Shown piece after piece: positions 25,868 to 33,446 of a stretch of 42,424 nucleotides of DNA. Source of the stretch: JBBRYK01 sp038237665. Lineage in GTDB: Bacteria; Actinomycetota; Thermoleophilia; Gaiellales; Gaiellaceae. The stretch lies in contig JBBRYK010000018.1 in the NCBI GenBank assembly GCA_038237665.1, positions 1 to 42,424 of the forward strand. Direction: 5' to 3'. The notes under the pieces are model-generated. The model saw only the letters and a list, made by a program, of their open reading frames with translations. It had not been told where the DNA came from and ran no database searches. Position 1 is the first letter of the stretch. Each line of letters starts with the position of its first letter. The translations under genes and the position numbers were made by a program.

Positions 25868-26437
25868 GTGCAGGCTGTTCGGGGTCTGAGGGGTCGAGTG
25901 CTCGTGGTGGCGGCGACGGCGCTCGCGGGAGCGGCCGTTGCGTCGGCTGCCACCTCGAGCGGCACTGTCGCCCTCAACGTCACGATCACCGGAGAGTTCA
26001 AGGGCACGATCGCCGGTACGCACCCCGAGGACGCCAAGGACATGATCCCGGCGAAGAACGCCTGCACGCGGTTCACGAAGCCGAACTTTCCGGCTCCGGG
26101 GAGGCCGCTCGCCTACAACGTCAGCTTCGGAAACCCGGACGTCGTCAACTTCCGCAAGGGGCTCTTCTTCGCCTTCTACTACGACCCGAAGCAGGTCGGA
26201 CGACCGCAGAAGCTCTACAACGGCAAGAAGCGCGGCGGCGTCAACCTGCTCGCCGTGGCCGCGAAATACAAGGGCTTCGCCGCCGCGCAAGAGGGCTGGG
26301 CCGGCACGGTCACCTTGAACAGGGACCTCCGAAGCGGCAGCTTCCTGATCACCGGCGCCCGCGGGATCATCGGGAACGAGAAGGTGACCGTGAAGGGCAG
26401 CTGGCGCTGCTCGGTCACGTTCGTCCGGGCGACCTAG
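25868..26437 (+). CDS. Secreted protein of unknown function, paralog of the 24418-24957 product
   Basis: A 189-residue protein with a signal peptide (LVVAATALAGAAVASAATS). The mature part matches the 24418 product in layout: a first strand NVTITGEFKGTIAG, a Cys followed by PGRPLAYNVSFG (compare PGRPLRYAVIFG), and near the end LNRDLRSGSFLITGARG and VKGSWRCSV (compare VSGSWKCAS). Two Cys sit in equivalent places and probably form a disulfide. The function is unknown. The start GTG 25868 follows TAGGCT by 6 nt. The last 23 nt overlap the convergent gene on the other strand. Confidence 0.75.
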   Translation: MQAVRGLRGRVLVVAATALAGAAVASAATSSGTVALNVTITGEFKGTIAGTHPEDAKDMIPAKNACTRFTKPNFPAPGRPLAYNVSFGNPDVVNFRKGLFFAFYYDPKQVGRPQKLYNGKKRGGVNLLAVAAKYKGFAAAQEGWAGTVTLNRDLRSGSFLITGARGIIGNEKVTVKGSWRCSVTFVRAT

Positions 26438-26795
26438 ACTCGACGAACGCGGCCCAGCTGCCGTGGCTCGAGACGTCGATTCCGCGCTGCTTCAACTCCG
26501 TCTCACCCAGGAACGCCTCGACGCAGCGGCCGTCGGCCAGCCTGGCGGGCATCCGCTCCCAGCCGGGTGGCTCGATCGCGGCCAGCCGGGCGAGCAGCTC
26601 CTCGGGGGCGTCATAGAGCTCGCACGCGATCTCGACGCCGTCCTGCGCCGGGATGAGCGCCGGCCACAGGGAATCCACGAACCAGAGCCGGTACCTCGGA
26701 GCCGTCCGCGCCTCTTCGAGGAACTTCGCTCCGGCGAGGTTCCCGTGCCCGGGCTGGCCGCGCATGAACGTTCCGTAGAAGGTGAAGAGCGTCAA
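26415..26795 (-). CDS. Gamma-glutamylcyclotransferase-like (AIG2/GGCT) protein
   Basis: A 126-residue protein of the GGCT fold. The opening FTFYGTFMRGQPGHGNL corresponds to the family's YGTLxxG loop, which holds the gamma-glutamyl group. VEIACELYDAPEELLARLAAIE matches the strand and helix before the usual dimer region, and a plausible catalytic Glu lies in AAIEPPGW. Family members release 5-oxoproline from gamma-glutamyl compounds, though many bacterial ones are untested. The start is TTG 26795, overlapping by 4 nt (TTGA) the stop of an upstream AraC-like remnant, which explains the lack of its own promoter. Confidence 0.8.
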   Translation of the reverse strand: MTLFTFYGTFMRGQPGHGNLAGAKFLEEARTAPRYRLWFVDSLWPALIPAQDGVEIACELYDAPEELLARLAAIEPPGWERMPARLADGRCVEAFLGETELKQRGIDVSSHGSWAAFVESRSPGRT

Positions 26796-26884
26796 CTCAC
26801 CAGCTGAGGGCGACCCCGGAACGTCTGGCGATACGCGCGAGGGGATGTCTTGAGACGTGCTGAGAACTGCGCCCGCATCGTCAC
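26792..26884 (-). pseudogene. Remnant of an AraC-family regulator (C-terminal tail)
   Basis: The minus-strand frame ending at TGA 26792-26794 reads MRAQFSARLKTSPRAYRQTF followed by RGRPQLVS. This is the second helix-turn-helix end of AraC-type regulators, whose consensus is roughly xRRxFxxxxGxSPxxYRxxFR. Only about 30 residues remain; upstream the frame (GGRRCCRRSNESG) shows no AraC features, and rlmN's 3' end begins at 26950. The stop still overlaps the TTG of the downstream cyclotransferase gene. I read it as the tail of a lost regulator, not a working small gene. Confidence 0.45.
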
Positions 26885-26949
26885 ACCCGACTCATTGGAT
26901 CGCCGACAACACCGGCGGCCGCCTCTACCACCTGCCCTAGGGCAAGCCC

Positions 26950-27924
26950 TTAGGCCGCAAGCTGGCCGCAGGCCGCCGCGATGTCCCGTCCGCGGGTCAG
27001 ACGGATCGTCGCGGGCAGCCGCGCTCGGTCGAGCACGTCCTTGAACGAAGCGATCGCGGCGCGGCTGGAGCCCTCGAACCGCCCGGTCGGGTTGTACGGG
27101 ATCAGGTTCACCTTGAACGCCGACCGGTCGAGGACGGCGGCGAGCGCGCGGGCATGCTCGCGCCGGTCGTTGACGCCCGCGAGCATGACGTACTCGACGA
27201 ACACCTTTCTGCGGCGCAGGTGGAAGTAGCGCCGGCACTCGGCGAGCACCGCCTCGAGCGGATAGCGGTCGTTGACCGGCATCAGCGTGCTGCGGAGCAC
27301 CCCGTCCGCGGCGTGGAGCGAGAGCGCCAGCCTGATCGGCTCCTCGACCTCGTCGACGAAGCGCCGCAGGCCCGGGAGCCACCCGACCGTCGAGATCGTC
27401 GTTCGTCGGGGCGTGACGCCGAGGTCCTGCAGCCGGCGCGCCGCTCCGAGCACGTGATCGAGGTTCAGCATCGGCTCGCCCATCCCCATGAAGACGCAGT
27501 GGTCGATCGCCTCGGTCCGGCGGAAGTGCAGCGCCTGGTCGAGGATCTCCGAGGCGGTCAGGTTGCGGCGGAAGCGCATCGCACCGGTTGCGCAGAAGGT
27601 GCAGGTCAGGGGGCAGCCGGACTGGGAGGAGACGCAGATCGAGCGCCGCCCGTCGCGGTAGTGCATCCGCACGGCCTCGACCGGGTGCCCGTCGACGGTG
27701 CGGAACAGCGCCTTGACGGTTCCGTCGCGCGATCGGGCCTCGTGCTCGACCGTCAGGCTCGAGAACGGCACTTCGGCGTCGAGGGCCCGGCGCAGGGGCG
27801 CGGGCACATTGGTCATCTCGTCATAGCCGGAGGCGCCGCCGGCGGCCCAGGTCCAGACCTGGCCGGCGCGGTAGGCTGGCTCCCCCCGGTCGGTGAGCCA
27901 ATCGTGCAGAACTTCGAGATCCAC
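26950..27924 (-). CDS. rlmN: 23S rRNA (adenine2503-C2)-methyltransferase RlmN
   Basis: A 324-residue radical-SAM enzyme that methylates C2 of A2503 in 23S rRNA (and A37 in some tRNAs). The cluster motif is Cys104-x3-Cys108-x2-Cys111 in GCPLTCTFCATG. Also visible are FMGMGEPMLNLD, TTISTVGWLPGL, LALSLHAADG and MPVNDRYP, all standard RlmN segments, and a C-terminal Cys in DIAAACGQL as the methyl-carrying residue. GTG 27924 gives the usual length and lies 6 nt after TACCGT; the frame is open to TTG 27954. It is divergent from the threonine aldolase gene. Confidence 0.95.
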   Translation of the reverse strand: MDLEVLHDWLTDRGEPAYRAGQVWTWAAGGASGYDEMTNVPAPLRRALDAEVPFSSLTVEHEARSRDGTVKALFRTVDGHPVEAVRMHYRDGRRSICVSSQSGCPLTCTFCATGAMRFRRNLTASEILDQALHFRRTEAIDHCVFMGMGEPMLNLDHVLGAARRLQDLGVTPRRTTISTVGWLPGLRRFVDEVEEPIRLALSLHAADGVLRSTLMPVNDRYPLEAVLAECRRYFHLRRRKVFVEYVMLAGVNDRREHARALAAVLDRSAFKVNLIPYNPTGRFEGSSRAAIASFKDVLDRARLPATIRLTRGRDIAAACGQLAA

Positions 27925-27962
27925 GGCGCCACGGTAGCGCGTACCTCGCCACAATTCGCCCC
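27925..27962. promoter_or_regulatory. Divergent promoter pair, rlmN / threonine aldolase
   Basis: Only 38 bp separate the two GTG starts. Minus strand: TACCGT (27931-27936), 6 nt, GTG 27924. Plus strand: CACAAT (27950-27955), 7 nt, GTG 27963. Neither gene has a ribosome site in this space, so both mRNAs are probably leaderless. The -35 regions would lie in the opposite gene or be absent. Confidence 0.45.
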
Positions 27963-29006
27963 GTGATCGACCTCCGTTCGGATACCAAGACGCAGCCGTC
28001 GCCCGGCATGCGACGGGCGATCGCCTACGCCGTCGTCGGCGACGAGCAGCGGCGCGAGGACCCGACCGTCAACGAGCTGGAGCGGCGTGCGGCCGTTCTC
28101 CTCGGCCAAGAGGAAGCCGTGTTCGTCCCGACGGCGACGATGGCGAACGAGATCGCGTTGCGGGTGCTCGGACGACCGGGCGACGAGGTGATCGCCGAGG
28201 AGAACTCGCACATCTTCATCTCGGAGCTCGGCGGGCCGGCGATCCACGCCGGCTTGATGACGCGACCGCTGCAGGGTGTTGCCGGCAAGTTCACGCCGGA
28301 CCAGGTCCGGCGAGCCTGTCGCGCGGGGGACAACACCCACCTGCCGCGCACGGCGATCGTCTCGATCGAGAACACGCACAACAGCTCGGGCGGGCGCGTC
28401 TGGCGGCTCTTCGAGATCGAGGCGATGCTCGGCGCCTGCCGGGAGCTCGGCCTCCATGCTCATCTGGACGGCGCCCGCGTGCTGAATGCGGCCACGGCCC
28501 TCGGGGTTCCGGCCGCCGAGATCGGTCACGGGTTCGACACGGTCACGCTCTGTCTATCCAAGGGGCTCGGCTGCCCGGTCGGCGCACTCGTCGCGGGCTC
28601 GCAGGAGCGCATGGCCGAGGCGCGACGTCTGAAGCATCTCTTCGGCGGCGCCATGCGGCAGGCGGGCATCGTCGCGGCCGCGGGTGTCTACGCGTTCGAC
28701 CACAACGTCGAGCGGCTGGCGGAGGATCACGCCCGCGCGCGGAGGCTGGCGGACGGCCTGAAGGCGGCGGGCATGCCGGTCGACCCCGACGCAGTCGAGA
28801 CGAACTTCGTCCAGCTCCGAGTGCACGAGCTCGGGCTCTCGCCGGCCGACGCCCTGCGGCGCCTCGCCGCGGAAGGGGTCGGGCTCTCGATGACCATCCA
28901 CGAGGGCGTGCTGCGGGCTGTGACCCATCTGGACGTCTCCGACGAGGACATCGAGCAGGCGATCGAGAAGATCCCGCAGGCGTTCGATACGCGTGTCGCT
29001 GCCTGA
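27963..29006 (+). CDS. ltaE: Low-specificity L-threonine aldolase
   Basis: A 347-residue PLP enzyme cleaving L-threonine or L-allo-threonine to glycine and acetaldehyde. The start MIDLRSDTKTQPSPGMRRAI is the family hallmark. Also present are GDEQRREDPTVNELE, FVPTATMANEIAL, ENTHNSSGGRVW and HLDGARVLNAA. Lys200 in CLSKGLGCPVGALV binds PLP. It is full length. Together with the gcv operon a few kb upstream it would allow threonine to feed glycine and one-carbon units, though the genes are separate transcripts. The last 14 nt overlap the next gene. Confidence 0.95.
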   Translation: MIDLRSDTKTQPSPGMRRAIAYAVVGDEQRREDPTVNELERRAAVLLGQEEAVFVPTATMANEIALRVLGRPGDEVIAEENSHIFISELGGPAIHAGLMTRPLQGVAGKFTPDQVRRACRAGDNTHLPRTAIVSIENTHNSSGGRVWRLFEIEAMLGACRELGLHAHLDGARVLNAATALGVPAAEIGHGFDTVTLCLSKGLGCPVGALVAGSQERMAEARRLKHLFGGAMRQAGIVAAAGVYAFDHNVERLAEDHARARRLADGLKAAGMPVDPDAVETNFVQLRVHELGLSPADALRRLAAEGVGLSMTIHEGVLRAVTHLDVSDEDIEQAIEKIPQAFDTRVAA

Positions 29007-30318
29007 GCTCGAGCGTGACCTCTCGCGCGTCGTGCGCGAGGCGCAGGCCGAGAACCGTCTGCCGAGTCTCAGCGCGGCGGTCTTCCGAGCCGGCGAGGTC
29101 GTCTGGCGCGATGCCGTCGGGTCGGCCGACCTGGACAGCGGGACCGCCGCGACCCCCGAGACGCAGTACCGGGTCGGCTCGATCACGAAGACCTTTACCG
29201 CCGCCTCGATCATCGCCCTGCGCGACGAGGGCAAGCTCGCGCTCGACGATCCGCTCGGCCGGCACGTGCCGGATGCTGCACACGGCGAGCTGACCATCCG
29301 GCGGATGCTGGCGCACGTCTCCGGCCTGCAGCGGGAGTTCGCCGACGAGATGTGGGAGTCGCTCGAGGATCCGCCGCGCGAGGAGCTTCTGGCCGGCCTC
29401 GCGGGCGCGGAGCGGGTACTGGAGCCGGGCGCGCACTGGCACTACTCCAACCTCGCGTTCGCGACGCTCGGCGAGGTGGTCGAGCGGTGCTCCGGTCAAC
29501 CCTGGGAGCGATTCGTTGCCGCGCGGTTCCTCGAGTCGCTCGGGCTGACCCGCACGACGCTCGAGCCAGAGAGCCCGGCGGCCAGCGGCTATCTCGTCGA
29601 GCCCTACCAGGAGCGAGCCAGGCGCGAAGGCGACATGGTGCTTCGACGGACCGCTGCGGCCGGCCAGCTCTGGAGCACGACCGGCGACCTGGCCCGCTGG
29701 GGCGCCTTTCTCGCCGACCCGGACGAGGCCGTGCTATCGCCGGCGTCCGTCGAGCAGATGCACGCCGTTCAGGTGATGGCGGAGCCCGACCGCTGGCTCC
29801 TTGCCTGGGGGCTCGGCCTGATGCTGCATCGTCGCGGCGACCGTATCTTCGCCGGCCACGGCGGCGCGATGCCGGGCTTCCTGGCCGAGTTGGTGTACTC
29901 CCGGCCGGAGCGAATCGGCGCGGTCGTGCTCACCAACTCGTCGGTGTGGCCGGCGATCGACGAGTTCGCGTTCCGGCTGGTCGAGACCGCCCTCGACGCG
30001 CTGCCCCTGGAGCCCGAGGCGTGGCGGCCGGAGGAACCCGCACCACCCGAGCTCGCCGGCCTCCTGGGCCGCTGGTGGACCGAGGGCTCCGAGTTCGTGC
30101 TGCGCTACCGCGGCGGGCGGCTCGAGGCGCGCATGGTCGATCTGCCGGCGTGGCGGCCACCGTCGGTCTTCGAGCCGGACGGCGACGATCGCTTCCGCGT
30201 CGTCTCCGGCCGCGAGCGAGGGGAGTCTCTCCGCGTCGTCCGGGATGAGAACGGCGAGCCGATCAAGCTCTACTGGGCGACATACCCGTGCACGCGTCGC
30301 CCCGAGGCCTGGGGTTAG
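28993..30318 (+). CDS. Serine hydrolase of the beta-lactamase/class C PBP family
   Basis: A 441-residue protein of the beta-lactamase-related (class C, AmpC/EstB-like) family. The nucleophile motif is Ser63-x-x-Lys66 in VGSITKTFTAAS. The Tyr motif is HWHYSNLAFA (about 149-158), and the third motif is HGGAMPGF in place of KTG. No signal peptide is visible, so it is probably cytoplasmic and more likely an esterase or D-aminopeptidase-like enzyme than a true beta-lactamase. A C-terminal extension (about 340-441) resembles the small lipocalin-like domain of some of these enzymes. GTG 28993 overlaps ltaE, suggesting one operon. Confidence 0.88.
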   Translation: MSLPELERDLSRVVREAQAENRLPSLSAAVFRAGEVVWRDAVGSADLDSGTAATPETQYRVGSITKTFTAASIIALRDEGKLALDDPLGRHVPDAAHGELTIRRMLAHVSGLQREFADEMWESLEDPPREELLAGLAGAERVLEPGAHWHYSNLAFATLGEVVERCSGQPWERFVAARFLESLGLTRTTLEPESPAASGYLVEPYQERARREGDMVLRRTAAAGQLWSTTGDLARWGAFLADPDEAVLSPASVEQMHAVQVMAEPDRWLLAWGLGLMLHRRGDRIFAGHGGAMPGFLAELVYSRPERIGAVVLTNSSVWPAIDEFAFRLVETALDALPLEPEAWRPEEPAPPELAGLLGRWWTEGSEFVLRYRGGRLEARMVDLPAWRPPSVFEPDGDDRFRVVSGRERGESLRVVRDENGEPIKLYWATYPCTRRPEAWG

Positions 30319-30414
30319 GAGGGTCTGGCGAAACAGTGGCTGAGCCGCCGGACCGCGCTGAGACGCGTGCTGCGGCGTCCTCAGTCGCCCCCGTCGTTCC
30401 GCCAAACCCTCCTA
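30316..30414. terminator. 99-nt inverted-repeat element between convergent genes
   Basis: Arms of 19 nt (30316-30334 and 30396-30414) are complementary at 17 positions; TAGGAGGGT pairs exactly with ACCCTCCTA. The left arm starts in the stop codon of the hydrolase gene and the right arm ends next to the stop of the antiporter gene. Inside is a smaller hairpin, CTGAGACGC with GCGTCCTCAG (one bulge). It should work as a two-way terminator; the nested structure could also mark a small inserted element. Confidence 0.6.
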
Positions 30415-31467
30415 CTAGCGGTCACCGGCGAGCCAGAACCCCGCGACCACGACCGCGTAGACGGCCAGGAGGAGGACGCCCTCCCAGCGACGCGACTTGC
30501 CGTCGGCGATGACGATGCCGACGAACACGGCAGACCCGCCCATTGCGGCCAGCTCGATCGGACGGAAGGAGAGCGGCAGAGCCGGGCTGACGATCCACGA
30601 GAGCAGCGCGATCGCCGGAATTACGAACAGGCCGACCTGGGCGCTGGAGGAGATCGCGATCTCGGTGGCGAGCCGGATCTTCCCGCGGCGCGCGATCACG
30701 ACCGCGCCTCCGTGCTCGGCAGCGTTGCCGACAATGGCAACGATCACCGCTGCGATGAAGAACCGTGAGAGGCCGGCGGACTCGGCGAACTCCTTCAGCG
30801 AGTGGACGAGGACCTCGCTGACCGCGGCTGTTGCGACGGTCGCCGCGGCGAGGACGGCCAGGGCGGTCTTCAGGCTCCAGGCTGCGCGGCCGGCGGTCGT
30901 CTCGGCCTCAACGTGGAGCCGGTAATGGCGCCGAAGGCTGAACCAGGTCGCGACGCCGTAGAGCACGAGCAGCGCGACGCAGACAGGGACCGTGAGCAGG
31001 GCCAGGGAGTGCCGGTCCGGGTCCCCGTGCCAGGCCGGGATCGACGGGATGAGGAGAATCAGGACCGCGACTGCGACGAGGCCGAGCTGGATCTCCAGCG
31101 AACGCCGGTCGAGCTCTCGCTCCTCTCCCTTCTGGAACACGAGCGCGGCGCCGAGGACGAGCAGGATGTTGGAGATGACGCTGCCGGCGAGTGACCCGCG
31201 GACGACGTCCGGAAGAGAGTCCGCGATCGCGAAGACGGCGATGATCAGCTCCGGTGCGTTGCCGAAGCTCGCGTTCAGGAACGCGCCGATCCCGGGCCCT
31301 GTGTGCTCCGCCGCGTGCTCGGTCGATTCGCCGATCAGCCAGGCCAGCGGAACGAGCGCCACGGCCGCGATCACGAACAGCAGCGTGTTGCCTGTGTGGC
31401 CAACGTAGCGCAGCGCGATGGCCACGGGCGCAAGGACGAGGGTCGCCCACAGGACCTTGCGCGCCAC
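30415..31467 (-). CDS. Ca2+/H+ antiporter (CaCA superfamily, CAX type)
   Basis: A 350-residue membrane protein with about eleven hydrophobic segments that should export Ca2+ in exchange for protons. The two alpha repeats of the superfamily are clear: ASFGNAPELIIAVFAI near residue 67 and VGNAAEHGGAVVIAR near residue 235, each with the key acidic residue. ISNILLVLGAAL follows the first and ISSSAQVGLFVIPAIAL the second. A short acidic loop separates the halves. GTG 31467 follows TAGGGT by 6 nt on the minus strand, suggesting a leaderless mRNA. It is convergent with the hydrolase gene and shares the hairpin at 30316-30414. Confidence 0.92.
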   Translation of the reverse strand: MARKVLWATLVLAPVAIALRYVGHTGNTLLFVIAAVALVPLAWLIGESTEHAAEHTGPGIGAFLNASFGNAPELIIAVFAIADSLPDVVRGSLAGSVISNILLVLGAALVFQKGEERELDRRSLEIQLGLVAVAVLILLIPSIPAWHGDPDRHSLALLTVPVCVALLVLYGVATWFSLRRHYRLHVEAETTAGRAAWSLKTALAVLAAATVATAAVSEVLVHSLKEFAESAGLSRFFIAAVIVAIVGNAAEHGGAVVIARRGKIRLATEIAISSSAQVGLFVIPAIALLSWIVSPALPLSFRPIELAAMGGSAVFVGIVIADGKSRRWEGVLLLAVYAVVVAGFWLAGDR

Positions 31468-31590
31468 GCTCGTACCCTAGTTGCGGCGGATTGGCCGGGG
31501 CGGCGGTTGGCGTGCGGCTGCGCGCATGCCTGAAATCACCGTGAAAGTCAAGTCTTGCGCAGCCCGCATGGCCGCGCGCACAATCCAGAG
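31468..31590. promoter_or_regulatory. Divergent promoter region, antiporter / Cys-rich protein
   Basis: Minus strand: TAGGGT (31474-31479), 6 nt, GTG 31467. Plus strand: CACAAT (31579-31584), 6 nt, GTG 31591. No ribosome sites are visible for either gene. No clear -35 boxes. Confidence 0.4.
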
Positions 31591-32010
31591 GTGGACACGA
31601 AAACGCTGGCGGCCGGTGCCTCCGTTCTGCCGCTTCACCCACAGCGCGAGGTGGAGTGCCGCCGCTGCGACGTCCACTGCGACAAGGTCGTCTACCCGTC
31701 GGCATGCCTCGCGCGTTCATGCCCGTTCGTCTACTCCTACGAGGACCACGGGCACACCTACATGGGCTGCATGCAGAAGGTGTACGAGGTCGAGATCGAC
31801 ATCGACCTGCTCCGGAAGGCCGAGCGCGGCCGCGAGGGCTTCGGGGCCGTCAGCGCGAAACGCCCGCCCCTTCCGATGTGCCGCGTTGAGGTCGAGAGCT
31901 GCTACGCCGGCCGCGCCGACGAGCTCGGCTGTGTCAATCCCGAGTTCTTCGAGCTGCCGGTCGGCGAGCCGACGTTCCGGGTCTTCGCCGAGGTTCAGCC
32001 AAGCGCCTGA
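31591..32010 (+). CDS. Cys-rich protein of unknown function
   Basis: A 139-residue protein with nine cysteines, beginning VDTKTLAAGASVLPLHPQ. The first half holds CRRCDVHCDK, ACLARSCPFVYSY and HTYMGCMQKV. The second half holds PMCRVEVESCYAGRADELGC and a family-like end FFELPVGEPTFRVF. The CxxC-x3-C and C-x4-C spacings suggest a metal-binding (zinc or iron-sulfur) N-terminal domain. No signal peptide or membrane helix. The frame is open to 31555, but GTG 31591 sits 6 nt after CACAAT and gives a clean start. I do not recognise a named family. It is divergent from the Ca2+ antiporter. Confidence 0.7.
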   Translation: MDTKTLAAGASVLPLHPQREVECRRCDVHCDKVVYPSACLARSCPFVYSYEDHGHTYMGCMQKVYEVEIDIDLLRKAERGREGFGAVSAKRPPLPMCRVEVESCYAGRADELGCVNPEFFELPVGEPTFRVFAEVQPSA

Positions 32011-32041
32011 CGAGGACGAGGGCGGATGCCCTCGTTCGTGA

Positions 32042-32560
32042 CCGAGCGCTAAGCGGCGCCGCGCACTCTTCCACCTGGCATGCGCACCCCCGGGTGGCGA
32101 CGTCCCGAACCCTCGCCACGCGTGCGCGGCACTGGCTGCGGCACCGGCCCTGGTCACGAGGCCGCGGCCGTTCGTCTGCATCGGTGGACGATTCTCCTGG
32201 TGGGACATCACGATCTCGGGCCGTCTCCACGGCCGTCCTTTCACGAGCCACACGTCGAGCTGCTGGACACCTCAGATGGCTCTGCTCGGAAGGCTCGGCG
32301 TTGCGGAGACGCTCGAGGCTCACCTGGTCCCGCGCCGTCGGGAGCAGCTGATTGGCGGCGCGCAGCGAACGTTCGCTGCGGACACGTTGCGGCCGGGCGA
32401 CGAGGTCATCTGCCTGATCGGCGGTAGACGGCTCGAGAGCGGCGTCCCGATCGAGACGGAGCTGAAAAGAGAGACGGGCTACGGCGGTGCCGGCATCACG
32501 ACGATCGAGCTCGCCGTGACTCGGCACACGGACGGCTCGGTCACCGCACGCTGCGCCTAG
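32042..32560 (+). CDS. Uncharacterised exported-type protein, start codon unresolved
   Basis: The frame is open from 32042 to TAG 32558-32560. From about 32171 it is convincingly protein-like: FVCIGGRFSWWDITISGRL, SSCWTPQMALLGRLGV, RPGDEVICLIGGRRL and GYGGAGITTIELAVTRH. Four Cys (in FVC, SSC, VIC and ARC) suggest two disulfides and an extracytoplasmic protein. The first ATG is at 32276, inside the conserved-looking part, and no ATG, GTG or TTG exists in frame upstream. Only CTG codons (32075, 32132, 32150) are available. Either a rare start is used, or the 5' end has decayed or carries a frameshift. The last 20 nt overlap convergent nfo. No family recognised. Confidence 0.5.
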   Translation, partial: PSAKRRRALFHLACAPPGGDVPNPRHACAALAAAPALVTRPRPFVCIGGRFSWWDITISGRLHGRPFTSHTSSCWTPQMALLGRLGVAETLEAHLVPRRREQLIGGAQRTFAADTLRPGDEVICLIGGRRLESGVPIETELKRETGYGGAGITTIELAVTRHTDGSVTARCA

Positions 32561-33446
32561 CACCCTTCCGCCTGCGCTTCTTCGAGGTAGCCGGGCTTCC
32601 GGCGAAGCGGTCGCGGAGCTCTTTGGCCTTCCGGACCTCGTCCGCGTCCGGCCCGTGGTTGTCGGGTCCCGGCACCTCGAGGGCGGCCGGAAGCCCCTGG
32701 AGGTCCGGGTGCCCGAGGAAGAGGCCGAGCTTCTCGCCCAGGTCGCCCTCGCCGATGTTCGCGTGCCGGTCGCGGTTCGAGCCGAGCGGTGCGTTGGCGT
32801 CGTTCACGTGGAGGCAACGAAGCCGGTCGAAGCCGATGCTCTCGTCCAGCTCCTCGAGCAAGCGGTCCAGGGCGGTGCGGTCCGTGACGTCGTAGCCCGA
32901 GACGTAGAGGTGGCACGAGTCGAGGCAGATGCCAAGGCGCGGATGCCGGTCGAGCCGCTCGACCAAAATCGCTAGCTCCTCGAGCGAACGGCCGATCGTC
33001 CCGCCCGCGCCCGCCGAGTTCTCGATGCAGAGCCAGGTCGTCTCCGAGCAGCGGTCGAGCACGGACTCGAGCGCCGGGACGACTCGGGCGAGACCGGCAT
33101 CGAAGCCCGCGCCCAGATGCGATCCCACGTGGAAGACGACCGCGTCCGCCTCGATCGCGCAGCCCACCTCGACCGTGTTCTGCATCGCGGCGACGGATTT
33201 CTCGTAGAGGTCGTCCTTCGGGCTGGCCAGGTTGACGAGGTAGAGCGCATGGCAGAGCACCCCGTGCAGGCCGGCTTGCGCCCGGCGTTCCTTGAACCGT
33301 TCGAGGTTCGCGGGATCGTGGTTCGTGGGTCGCCACGCGCGCGGGCTCTGGGTGAAGACCTGCACGCATTCGGCGCCGATGCTTTGGGCCCGGTCGACGG
33401 CGGTGTGGATCCCGCCCGCCGATGAGACATGGGCGCCGATGAACAC
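32541..33446 (-). CDS. nfo: Endonuclease IV (AP endonuclease)
   Basis: A 301-residue TIM-barrel enzyme cutting DNA 5' of abasic sites in base-excision repair. The start VFIGAHVSSAGGIHTAVDRA is standard. Zinc ligands are visible in VVFHVGSHLGAG (His), CIENSAGAG (Glu), GICLDSCHLYVSG (Asp, His), CLHVNDANAPLGSNRDRHANIGEG (split; Asp, His, His) and LEVPG (Glu). The C-terminus is a Lys/Arg-rich tail. GTG 33446 is preferred to ATG 33467 because it matches the family N-terminus and follows TATCGT by 6 nt. It is divergent from gltX with overlapping -10 elements. Confidence 0.93.
   Translation of the reverse strand: MFIGAHVSSAGGIHTAVDRAQSIGAECVQVFTQSPRAWRPTNHDPANLERFKERRAQAGLHGVLCHALYLVNLASPKDDLYEKSVAAMQNTVEVGCAIEADAVVFHVGSHLGAGFDAGLARVVPALESVLDRCSETTWLCIENSAGAGGTIGRSLEELAILVERLDRHPRLGICLDSCHLYVSGYDVTDRTALDRLLEELDESIGFDRLRCLHVNDANAPLGSNRDRHANIGEGDLGEKLGLFLGHPDLQGLPAALEVPGPDNHGPDADEVRKAKELRDRFAGSPATSKKRRRKGARRSVR

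Noticed and set aside
26857..26940. Plus-strand frame ending THWIADNTGGRLYHLP
   Set aside because: Looks protein-like at its end but is only 27 codons, is preceded by a stop, and overlaps the AraC-like remnant on the other strand; not enough to call a gene.
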